Origin: UBA5158 sp963692955
GTDB lineage: Bacteria > Pseudomonadota > Gammaproteobacteria > DSM-16500
Direction of reading: 5' to 3'
NCBI GenBank assembly: GCA_963692955.1
Contig: OY843587.1
Span: forward strand, 1,240,001-1,304,000
Length of the DNA stretch: 64,000 bases
Numbering within the stretch: position 1 is the first letter of the stretch; each line of letters begins with the position of its first letter. The notes beneath the pieces are model-generated. The model was not told where the DNA came from. It did not search any database and saw nothing but the letters and a program-made list of their open reading frames with translations. A program made the translations under genes and the position numbers. Below, in pieces: positions 7,274 through 15,525 of the stretch.

Positions 7274-10141
7274 ATGGCCAGTTCACGACCTGAAGTTCCC
7301 ACCCTATTGCGAACAATTCTGGAAGGTGATTTAAGAGCCTTAGCTAATCTCATCACGCCCGCAAATATTAATTCTGCCATCGGTGAAGACGACCATACCC
7401 CGTTAACATTAGCCGCCGAAAAAAATAAAGATAACCTCGTCGAATATTTGATGAATCATGCGGCGCTGGATTTAACCCAGCAAGCGCAGGGCAAGAAAGC
7501 GGTAATCGCCGCGTTGAATAGTTGCGATAGAGCGGCGCCACTCAATCGCCAAGCGATCATGCGTATTCTCGCTAATAAAGTTTTTCATGAAAAGGCTAGC
7601 TTATATAAAGTTAGTATTCTCGATCCGAGATTAGAGAAAGCCGTCGAGAGAATTAATCGACCGGCCTTCAGCAATTTATTTAACTATCTCAGAGATTTTC
7701 AATCACATACTAATTATCGTTTTTCTGGCCACCATCCAGAAATAGTTCTGACTAAGGCGATCAGCACTGAATTCGCAAGATTAGATTGTCTCCCCGCCGC
7801 AAGACAATGGTCTAATTTGCAAGCGCGTGAATTGAATGATTTACTGATAAATAAAACTAATTACTTAGAAACGCTACCAGCGAATGAATTAATTTATTAT
7901 GCGCCGGTCATGAAGTTGGTCGTCAAACTTTATCAAGATCAAAGTCTTGATGTATTAAATAATAATGGTTTCAAAATTGCCTGCGCCATTGCCTATCTGT
8001 GCGCGTTCAAATTAGGAACGTTAGCGTTAATCAATAAAGTAAAAGACTTGTCCGGTTGCGAAGAATTTTTTCATGATGCGTGGGCAATGGCTGATGAGCC
8101 AGACGATAAAGAAGAATTTGTATTTGATATTTCACCGATGGATAAAGCATTTTTACAAGCGTACACGTCAACGCATAACAGACGCTATCATTATCAACAC
8201 ATTCACGCAGAAAAGCGTTTATCTAAAAAATTAGACTATCTAGTTTTATTAAAACCCGCGCTAGAACTTGGCTCACCCGAAGCTAAACTTGAGATAAAAG
8301 AACAAAAGGAATTAATGGCGATCTTGTTAAGTGAGGTCATAGTACATAGTGCCATCACGCGCAAAGAATATGATTTTGAGCAGGCCGGCTTAAAATATTT
8401 TTATGGTATAGATTGTCGGTCTGATGTCACGGAAGCGGCACTCTACTTTGAGAAAGCCGCAGCGACTCACCTTGAAAATAATCGTCCTAACGAAGCCCTG
8501 AACGCGTACCTAATGAGCCTCATCGCCCATTATCAAACACTGCGCACCGCGCCGGCTATTGCTATGAAAAAAAATGCCCTGCAGTGCGCGCTCAATAACT
8601 TTAGACGAATGCTGCCGCTGTACAGCGGTAATTTCGCGATGCCATACCACGTGGAAATTTTTGAATTATTGTTCGATTACATCGGTTGGACTAAAGGTGT
8701 GACCGAAGCCATTTTATTTACTAATTTATTACATCAATATATGGTTAAAATAGCGGCTGACAATGTGATTTATAAAGATGATTTGATCAATCATATTTTT
8801 AAAAAAATGGCTAAAAGTAACTTGCTAACTTCCAGTATCGATTTCGATAAAACCATTGCTACTTTAAAAAAATGTATCAGTAGCGGCGGTTTTACGAATA
8901 TTTTTTATAAAAAATTCGATTTGTTGGATCAACATCCAGTCATTGATAAATTGTCTCAAGCCAAGCGCAATTACTCTGTAATGAAAGCACGGGTTGATGT
9001 CTGTATGAAGTCGGTCGATGCGAATTTACATGATTATGAAATTAACATTTCGATTCTTAGCAAAGCCCTCACGAACGTGAAATTATTGCCGGCGCTGGCA
9101 GTGGCTGCCCAAGCCAATTTCGATCACAAAAGTGCTGAAAAAGTCTATTTGCTGTGGGGGAAATTGAATACGTCGGAACCCGAGAAATACAATGGTTATA
9201 AACAAGCGATTGAATTAGGGAATGAATTCGCTTTAGATGCATTGCTGAGAATGCCACCGCGCAGAGACTATCAGATTTCTATCTTACGGGGTTTGCAAAC
9301 GGCGATTCTACGCGAAGACTATTCTAGAATTGTCGCTGTGCACGGCTATGTTTCAAATCGCGAAGAATTTTCCAATCCATTGCTGGAAGTCGCGACCTTA
9401 GCATTCGAGGCGGGTCTGTCAAAAGACGTTTATGACAACACGCTCATTGCAGCGAGTAAAAGTTATATTCCCGCGTTATTGAAATTGGCCGCTATGCATA
9501 AGGAATTAGGGCATGTGCGCCGTAGTTTATATTTAGCCGCATTACTATTGGGTGAGTTAATTTTAAATAAAAATCATATCGAGCAAGCATATAATTTTGG
9601 CGAAGATAGATTATTAAATATCATAAATAGCTGCATGCTATATCTTTGTCAACAAGCTAATGCGGCTTATCACCACTATTTCTGTTTAGCCGCTTGGTAT
9701 ATCGATTTTATTTCTGCCGCGCAGGCCTATGTCGGGCAAGATAATAGCGCTAGCAAAATAAATGTTAACCACTTATTACTGTATTGCTCGGGTAAATTTG
9801 GTTATTACGGTGATGTCCGTAGCGCGATGGTCCAGGCTTATTCTACCGCCGATAAAGATCAAGCCGTGCAAATCTTACGAAAGCCACAGCATGATCCTCG
9901 TTTCGCGAAGTTTTATCATGTTATGCAAAGATTGAAAGACATTCAAAAAATCACCGTTTTGCATGCTCCCGCCATTAGTTATCCAGAAGAATCTGTCAAT
10001 GAACCACACGTGGAAATTGAAATGGTCGAGCCTGCTTTGAAACCCGCGAACATTAACCGTTCGCGGTTGTTTGCTCATCGCATCGCCGACATCAAGCCGG
10101 TCGTTGCTTCATTAACCGCAGCGCTCGAATATAAGGTATAG
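7274..10141 (+). CDS. Large ankyrin / alpha-solenoid protein (paralogue 1)
   Basis: A 955-residue protein with no named family. Near the N terminus (about residues 8-75) are ankyrin-like helical repeats; DDHTPLTLAAEKNKDNLVEY fits the consensus TPLxLAAxxGxxxxVxxLL. The rest is predicted all-helical, with TPR/Sel1-like stretches such as EAALYFEKAAATHL. There is no signal peptide, no membrane segment and no catalytic motif. It is a clear paralogue of the next gene: both hold a segment of the form NxxxMLPxYSxNFAxxYHxEIF, a later block xVRRxLYLxxxLxxELxLNKN, and a similar tail with IEM and PAN. Base composition is more A+T-rich than in serC. Ankyrin proteins of this size are typical of host-associated bacteria; a host-directed role is inference. 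Confidence 0.8.
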   Translation: MASSRPEVPTLLRTILEGDLRALANLITPANINSAIGEDDHTPLTLAAEKNKDNLVEYLMNHAALDLTQQAQGKKAVIAALNSCDRAAPLNRQAIMRILANKVFHEKASLYKVSILDPRLEKAVERINRPAFSNLFNYLRDFQSHTNYRFSGHHPEIVLTKAISTEFARLDCLPAARQWSNLQARELNDLLINKTNYLETLPANELIYYAPVMKLVVKLYQDQSLDVLNNNGFKIACAIAYLCAFKLGTLALINKVKDLSGCEEFFHDAWAMADEPDDKEEFVFDISPMDKAFLQAYTSTHNRRYHYQHIHAEKRLSKKLDYLVLLKPALELGSPEAKLEIKEQKELMAILLSEVIVHSAITRKEYDFEQAGLKYFYGIDCRSDVTEAALYFEKAAATHLENNRPNEALNAYLMSLIAHYQTLRTAPAIAMKKNALQCALNNFRRMLPLYSGNFAMPYHVEIFELLFDYIGWTKGVTEAILFTNLLHQYMVKIAADNVIYKDDLINHIFKKMAKSNLLTSSIDFDKTIATLKKCISSGGFTNIFYKKFDLLDQHPVIDKLSQAKRNYSVMKARVDVCMKSVDANLHDYEINISILSKALTNVKLLPALAVAAQANFDHKSAEKVYLLWGKLNTSEPEKYNGYKQAIELGNEFALDALLRMPPRRDYQISILRGLQTAILREDYSRIVAVHGYVSNREEFSNPLLEVATLAFEAGLSKDVYDNTLIAASKSYIPALLKLAAMHKELGHVRRSLYLAALLLGELILNKNHIEQAYNFGEDRLLNIINSCMLYLCQQANAAYHHYFCLAAWYIDFISAAQAYVGQDNSASKINVNHLLLYCSGKFGYYGDVRSAMVQAYSTADKDQAVQILRKPQHDPRFAKFYHVMQRLKDIQKITVLHAPAISYPEESVNEPHVEIEMVEPALKPANINRSRLFAHRIADIKPVVASLTAALEYKV

Positions 10142-10145
10142 ATAA

Positions 10146-12770
10146 ATGTTAAGCGGCGACGATAGTACTAAAAAATTATTTACCGCGATCATGTTCGATG
10201 ATTTGGCAACCACGCGCGCCATGATTTCAGAGGTAAACATTAACGTCCCGGATTGCGTCGGTATGACACCAATCTTATTAGCCGTGCGTAGTGAAGCGGT
10301 AAATGTTATCGAATACCTATTAACTCATCCACATATCGATTTACAGTTTATCGGCACTCAAGTATTTGAAGAAGCGCTACGATATTATTTCATGTCCGCG
10401 CGAGTATTTTCAGAAGGCTGTGAGTTAAGCAGTGTTTTAACCTTGTTGAACTTTCAGGCGTATATTGATTTCGAACAAGCGGCGATAAAGAAGTTACTAG
10501 CTGATAATCCCGGTGACTTGTCAACATTAATTATTTTAATAAATAGTTTAAGAGATAATAATATCAACCATGATTATTTTGAATTTATCTTCCGCAAAGT
10601 CAAAACGAACAACGATATTTCTCTCTTGTTTTCAAAATTCAATCGGTCTGCGGCGGCGGATTATTGGTTACATCAAGCTGCCATCACAGCGCTAGGCGAA
10701 ATTAATAAACGTCATCCCGAACCCTTAATAAATATACCTGGTATCGAGCAAAATCCTGAATTTCTTAACGCGCTACAAGCCGCAATCCTATTTTATCAAA
10801 AGAAAACACCCGGTTTGCACATTACAAAAAAGCAAGCGCATGACGCCTGTATGGTGTTGTGCACTATCTATCAAAAAAGCAATCTTAATATGGCTAAGTA
10901 TTTTCACATCGCCAAAGAAATCACGGCCGACGGCGCGGTTAATTCTGTTTCGCAACAGTTCATTGACGTTTATACGCGACATTATTCTGAAAATCATCAT
11001 GAAAAAACGATTTCTATGGAGAATACATTTTCCCATAAAGTTAAATTCATTTTAAATCTGCGCGAGGCGACCGCGATTGACTCAACGCATGCGCGCGCCT
11101 ATTTAGAAAAAAATATCACAAACCGACATGATTTAATCTCAATTTTATCCGAAGCGGTATTAAATAATAGATTTGATGAGGAAGTGACTTCTTCTATTCT
11201 CCATCCATTTAAATTGCTTTATGGCCAGCAGGAGCCGGTAAATTATTCGAGTGCAATTTATTTATTTGATTTTTCCAGCTTCTCAGCATATCCAGCCTTT
11301 AAATTTTATTCTTATTTTATGCTCTTGATCGCCTTTATAAAAATGCAACGAATCAATCCTCAGGTGACGCATATTAAAGAAGCGTTAACGGCTTTTCAGA
11401 ACATGCTGCCTTTCTATTCTGATAATTTTGCATTTGAATACCATTTAGAAATTTTTGATATGTTCGCTCAATTGCTAAAAATGCCTACCGCGGTTGAATA
11501 TAAAGTTGAATTATTTAAAATGATGATGCAGTACACTCTGGTATTATTGCGCACGAACGACTATCTAAATGCTGCAAAGCTCTCAGAATTTAATATGCAG
11601 CAACTATGTGATTTTATTTTTTCAATCGTCGAAGAAAATAATCTACTCAATGATATTCAAAATTGGACTATCTTAATTAGTTATATCAATGATTTTCTCA
11701 GTGTGTCTAAACGTTCTCCGATCATGATTAATAATATCATTCAAAATTTTGATATTTTGCGAGCTGATACACAGGTTGCTGAGTTTGCCAAGCCGTCTAT
11801 CATGCGGCATTTCATTGCAACGACGCAATTCTACCTGCTTGATTTGGATATGGATTCCATACAGTTAGCTATTTCTAATTTACAAAGCCTGTTATTAGGT
11901 TGCAATGACGATAATGAGAATTTATTAGAACTCATTACCGGATTTCATCTGCGCGCGGCGTTACTAGTTATTGAAGAGCGACCTGGTATTATACCTGATC
12001 TGGCGATAAAACATGCGATCCAAGCTTTAAATTATGCGGTTTATCCAGAACAACGCAAAGCGCTGGATCAGATCGAGGGTTTACTAAGCATGCATCTGAA
12101 CCTAAAGCCTGACGATGTTGTTATGAAATTGATTGCTAACGCGCAGCAAGCGCTTAGATCCTCATCGGATGCATCTTTAGCGGAACTAGTAATGAATAAT
12201 TATTTTCCCGCGTTGATTAAACTAACTTATAAACATATGCAAGCCAACAACGTGCGCAGGGCATTGTATTTGTGTACGCGCTTATCAGTCGAGTTATTGC
12301 TTAACAAAAATGAACTTACTCAAACGTATCACGGTTTGACTGAAGACTCGATTGCCACACTTAAAAAAGATATTTATCGCTACTTAAATTCATTTCAAGC
12401 GGGGTCAAAATATACTTACTTAGTTGATTGGTATACGCAAATCATCAAATTAATCGCGACACTTTCAGTGAATAATAGCATCAGCGCGAAAGGCTTAGAC
12501 ATCGACGCTCTTCTTTATGGTAATTCCAAACAAGTCGCTGCGATCAGAGACGCGGTAAAATACGGTATGTCTTCATCTCTAAATAAATATGAAAGTTATT
12601 ACGATTCGAAAGCAGCACACTTCGCCGCATTACGCGCAGACTGGGAAGATAAAATCATGCTGAATCAACCATCGCCAGTCGCTATCGAAATGGGATTTTG
12701 GCGTAAAACGCCGGCGAATATACCTTTCCCGGCATCTGAAGACAAGCAGGAAAATTCATTGCGGAAGTGA
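10146..12770 (+). CDS. Large ankyrin / alpha-solenoid protein (paralogue 2)
   Basis: An 874-residue paralogue of the preceding gene, four bases after its stop codon. The N-terminal ankyrin-like repeat is seen in DCVGMTPILLAVRSEAVNVI, then an all-helical body. Shared landmarks with paralogue 1 are the block FQNMLPFYSDNFAFEYHLEI, the block NNVRRALYLCTRLSVELLLN, and a C-terminal tail PVAIEMGFWRKTPANIPF like the VEIEMVEPALKPANI of its partner. The last residues are rich in Glu, Asp and Lys. No enzyme motif or membrane segment is visible. The stop TGA overlaps the GTG start of the PilV-like gene (GTGA), which indicates translational coupling. The pair probably arose by tandem duplication followed by strong divergence. 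Confidence 0.8.
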   Translation: MLSGDDSTKKLFTAIMFDDLATTRAMISEVNINVPDCVGMTPILLAVRSEAVNVIEYLLTHPHIDLQFIGTQVFEEALRYYFMSARVFSEGCELSSVLTLLNFQAYIDFEQAAIKKLLADNPGDLSTLIILINSLRDNNINHDYFEFIFRKVKTNNDISLLFSKFNRSAAADYWLHQAAITALGEINKRHPEPLINIPGIEQNPEFLNALQAAILFYQKKTPGLHITKKQAHDACMVLCTIYQKSNLNMAKYFHIAKEITADGAVNSVSQQFIDVYTRHYSENHHEKTISMENTFSHKVKFILNLREATAIDSTHARAYLEKNITNRHDLISILSEAVLNNRFDEEVTSSILHPFKLLYGQQEPVNYSSAIYLFDFSSFSAYPAFKFYSYFMLLIAFIKMQRINPQVTHIKEALTAFQNMLPFYSDNFAFEYHLEIFDMFAQLLKMPTAVEYKVELFKMMMQYTLVLLRTNDYLNAAKLSEFNMQQLCDFIFSIVEENNLLNDIQNWTILISYINDFLSVSKRSPIMINNIIQNFDILRADTQVAEFAKPSIMRHFIATTQFYLLDLDMDSIQLAISNLQSLLLGCNDDNENLLELITGFHLRAALLVIEERPGIIPDLAIKHAIQALNYAVYPEQRKALDQIEGLLSMHLNLKPDDVVMKLIANAQQALRSSSDASLAELVMNNYFPALIKLTYKHMQANNVRRALYLCTRLSVELLLNKNELTQTYHGLTEDSIATLKKDIYRYLNSFQAGSKYTYLVDWYTQIIKLIATLSVNNSISAKGLDIDALLYGNSKQVAAIRDAVKYGMSSSLNKYESYYDSKAAHFAALRADWEDKIMLNQPSPVAIEMGFWRKTPANIPFPASEDKQENSLRK

Positions 12771-13141
12771 GTCGCGTTATGCAAGGTTTTACATTTATAG
12801 AAATACTCATCAGCTTTATGCTATTATCCCTGCTCCTCATTGCAATTGACGCCACCCAGCTAACCTCGTTACGCCAAGCGGAAGCGGCTTATGATTTTAG
12901 CGTCGCCGTCAATCAAATCGAAAATCTTAAGAACCAACTCACCGACCATACTAGTCCGCAAACGCTAGCGGCTTGGAATTGCCAAAACGCGCAGGCTTTA
13001 CCAGCAGGTAAGGGTACCTTCATCAACAATATCATCACCGTTTATTGGGGCGATACCAACGCTTCAACCTGTGAAAAAATACAATTGGGACATTCAGGAT
13101 GTGTTTTCGAAACTATAGATGCAACGGCGTCACGCTCATAG
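12767..13141 (+). CDS. PilV-like minor pilin (type IV pilus)
   Basis: A 124-residue protein with a class III prepilin signal: short leader MSRVMQG, cleavage before Phe, then FTFIEILISFMLLSLLLIAI with Glu at mature position 5, followed by a hydrophobic helix. The GTG start at 12767 overlaps the preceding stop codon. An ATG at 12779 is possible but would leave a three-residue leader without a positive charge, so GTG is preferred. Position and size fit PilV, a minor pilin of the tip-priming complex. The C-terminal globular part has three cysteines. It overlaps the PilW-like gene by 43 bases. No PilY1, PilE or FimT gene is adjacent, so the set is partial here. Confidence 0.75.
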   Translation: MSRVMQGFTFIEILISFMLLSLLLIAIDATQLTSLRQAEAAYDFSVAVNQIENLKNQLTDHTSPQTLAAWNCQNAQALPAGKGTFINNIITVYWGDTNASTCEKIQLGHSGCVFETIDATASRS

Positions 13142-13875
13142 AATTATTAATCTCACTCACCATCAGTTTTTTTATTTTAAACGTACTCTTTAGCATTTAT
13201 CTAACGTGCAAAAAAAACTTTTCTCTCCAAGCTCAACTCGCTGCTACGCAAGCTAACGCGCAAATAGCTTTGCAAACACTTAACACCGCCATTGAATCCG
13301 CTGGATTTATCGGCTGCGCACGTTTAACAGAAAATTTTCCTTTGCAAAATAATACGGTGTACCTTTTTAATTCTACTAACCGATTGGTGGGTACAGTCCA
13401 ATCAATCACAGTGCGGCATATGCAAACTAAGTCGGGCGCGCTCACTCAAGCCATGCAGGATTTTATCTCGCTTAAAATCGCGGGCCCACGAACCTACGTG
13501 GCTAAACAAATCATGATGATTGCCGATTGCGAATCCGCCGATATTTTTACCGTGCAAAGCGCGCGGACGTTAGCTAAAGATTTACAGTTAATCACCGCCA
13601 GCACGCCGTTATCAAAAAACTATGACTCTAACGCCAACGTTGCTGAGTTGGTCGAGAATACCTATGTCGTCAAAAATACTGGCCGGTTATCCTCTGAGGG
13701 TTTGCCCATCTACGCCTTGTTCGAGCGGAATATTAACGCGCACTCGGTAGAGTTGGTGGAAAATATCAATGCGATAAACTTCGATTACACGTCCCAGGCC
13801 ATCGCGATCCATATAACTGCGGGCGAGGGCAGCATAAATAAAGATTGGTATGGCTATGCGCATCCCGTGTCTTAA
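13099..13875 (+). CDS. PilW-like minor pilin (type IV pilus)
   Basis: A 258-residue protein with the prepilin signal MCFRNYRCNG before VTLIELLISL; mature Glu5 is present and a hydrophobic helix follows. After the helix, a stretch with ALQTLNTAIESAGFIGC resembles the PilW pattern LxxxLrnAGyxGC. It starts 43 bases inside the PilV-like gene, an unusually long overlap, but the leader is complete from this ATG and no later start gives a proper leader. Partner proteins would be the PilV- and PilX-like products on each side, which together would prime pilus assembly in the inner membrane. That role is inferred from family knowledge. Confidence 0.75.
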   Translation: MCFRNYRCNGVTLIELLISLTISFFILNVLFSIYLTCKKNFSLQAQLAATQANAQIALQTLNTAIESAGFIGCARLTENFPLQNNTVYLFNSTNRLVGTVQSITVRHMQTKSGALTQAMQDFISLKIAGPRTYVAKQIMMIADCESADIFTVQSARTLAKDLQLITASTPLSKNYDSNANVAELVENTYVVKNTGRLSSEGLPIYALFERNINAHSVELVENINAINFDYTSQAIAIHITAGEGSINKDWYGYAHPVS

Positions 13876-14389
13876 CGTTAAGGGTTTCGCGTTAATCAGT
13901 GTGTTAATTTTCTTGGAAATTTTCGCGGTCATCACCATGTTTTGTCTGCATAGCGCCAGTTGGGAACTCAAGCTTAGCGAGGCGCGCTTTGAAAAAAATA
14001 ACATGTCGCAAGCCGCCCGCACAATCTTGCAAAATGCGGAATTGTTAACGGAAAATCCAGCTTGCCAAATCCCCATGACTTCCGCGTATCGATTAAGCCA
14101 ACAACCGTTAACCTGGTGGGAAATGCATTCTTGCGCTGGCAATTTTAATCTGTTTCAATACTATTATGTCGTCGAGTCGCTTGCCGACGACCCCTGCGCG
14201 GTTTTAAACACAGGTAGAACGGCCCACTACTCGAGGATCACGTTACTGACGCTGTTAAAAGCAGATCATAAGATAAAAATGCTGTTACAGAGTTCAGTGA
14301 TCACGGCGGGCAGTGTAATGCCCCATTGCGAAACCACGGTACATGCCGTCAAATTAGGCAGACAAAGTTCGCGCGCCATCATTTACTGA
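13850..14389 (+). CDS. PilX-like minor pilin
   Basis: A 179-residue protein with a basic leader ending in Lys-Gly, then FALISVLIFLEIFAVITMFC. Mature position 5 is Ser rather than Glu, as in the GspK/PilX-like subunit at the tip of pseudopilus complexes. The region after the helix (ELKLSEARFEKNNMSQAAR, then LQNAE) fits the PilX pattern of a helix ending in an AE-rich segment. The start overlaps the PilW-like gene by 26 bases; a second ATG at 13856 is also possible. The dehydrogenase gene begins 12 bases after the stop. Assignment rests on gene order and leader, not on strong similarity. Confidence 0.68.
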   Translation: MAMRIPCLNVKGFALISVLIFLEIFAVITMFCLHSASWELKLSEARFEKNNMSQAARTILQNAELLTENPACQIPMTSAYRLSQQPLTWWEMHSCAGNFNLFQYYYVVESLADDPCAVLNTGRTAHYSRITLLTLLKADHKIKMLLQSSVITAGSVMPHCETTVHAVKLGRQSSRAIIY

Positions 14390-14401
14390 TAAGGACTAGT
14401 C

Positions 14402-15232
14402 ATGAAAGATGAAAAAAAATTACGTGAAAAAGTGATTTTCATCACCGGCGCTAGCCGTGGGATAGGCCGCGAAATCGCGCTGCGCTTTGCCCGCGACGGC
14501 GCGAATATCATCGTCGCGGCTAAAACCGCGCAGCCGCATCCTACGCTAGAAGGGACGATTTATACCGTCAGTGAAGAAATCGAACGTTTAGGCGGCACTG
14601 CGCTCCCGTTGCAACTTGATATCCGCGAAGAAGATAAAGTTTATGAAGCGGTCGGTAAAGCGGTGGCGGAATTTGGCATGATCGATATTTTAATTAATAA
14701 CGCGAGCGCAATTTTTCTCGCGCCGACGTTAAAAACGCCGATCAAACGTTTTGATTTGATTTCAGCCGTGAATACGCGCGGTACGTTTTTATGTTCGCAA
14801 GCTTGCATACCCCACTTAAAAAACGCTAAAAACCCGCATATTTTGACGATCTCGCCGCCCTTAAACATGAACCCATTATGGTTTAAAGACAATGTCGCTT
14901 ACACCATTTCTAAATATGGCATGAGTATGTGTACGCTAGGCATGGCCGAAGAATTAAAACCTGAGGGCATCGCGGTGAATTCTTTGTGGCCGAAATCGAC
15001 GATCGCCACCGCCGCCATTGAAGTGAATTTTCCAAAAGAAATTTTTGAAGCAAGTAGGAAGCCGATTATCGTCGCCGACGCGGCGTATGAAATCGTCACT
15101 AGCAATAGCCGTGAAACGACCGGCAATTTTTTCATTGACGAAGAAGTGTTAACCAAAAGTGGCGTGAAAGATTTTGGTATTTATGCGGTAAATCCTGATA
15201 AAAAACTATATCCGGATTTCTTTTTAGATTAG
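14402..15232 (+). CDS. Short-chain dehydrogenase, HSDL2-like
   Basis: A 276-residue NAD(P)-dependent oxidoreductase. The cofactor motif TGASRGIG is at 15-22, the NNAS motif near 99, and the catalytic residues are Ser151, Tyr167 and Lys171 (YTISK). The stretch SPPLNMNPLWFKDNVAYTIS and the following YGMSMCTLGMAEELKPEGIA closely resemble hydroxysteroid dehydrogenase-like protein 2, a fatty-acid-linked SDR of eukaryotes and many bacteria. The substrate is unknown. It follows the PilX-like gene by 12 bases with an AAGGAC ribosome binding site, so it is probably the last gene of the ankyrin-pilin unit, though it need not share its function. Confidence 0.9.
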   Translation: MKDEKKLREKVIFITGASRGIGREIALRFARDGANIIVAAKTAQPHPTLEGTIYTVSEEIERLGGTALPLQLDIREEDKVYEAVGKAVAEFGMIDILINNASAIFLAPTLKTPIKRFDLISAVNTRGTFLCSQACIPHLKNAKNPHILTISPPLNMNPLWFKDNVAYTISKYGMSMCTLGMAEELKPEGIAVNSLWPKSTIATAAIEVNFPKEIFEASRKPIIVADAAYEIVTSNSRETTGNFFIDEEVLTKSGVKDFGIYAVNPDKKLYPDFFLD

Positions 15233-15525
15233 TTTTTCGCGGACGTAAAAGCGCAGGGTTGAGATACAAAGCCTGCTGATTTCGTAAGTGGATGTCTCAG
15301 TGATGTTTTAGGCTTCCTAACTATTCATACTTCTAATATGACAAAAGGCTTGCACACCGCATCAACTATCTGACTTCCTATCTTTACAACGTTGGGCTTT
15401 GTTTCATACCCTGCTTACTTTAAGCATAACCCTTTTTACGTTATTTGCCAGGTTCTAAGTCGCGAATATATTGATTGACAAAGAACGTTTCTGAACGTTG
15501 AAAATAGGCGTTTTTCCCGAGAAAT
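15233..15525. other. Intergenic region between convergent genes
   Basis: About 290 bases between the ends of the dehydrogenase and the AddA-like gene. I see no tRNA, no strong hairpin with a T tract, and no credible small gene. There is a short direct repeat GAACGTT-TCT-GAACGTT near 15483-15500. Confidence 0.5.

Noticed and set aside
15233..15525. A tRNA or small RNA gene in the gap after the dehydrogenase
   Set aside because: No cloverleaf, no CCA-like end and no promoter-terminator pair was found.
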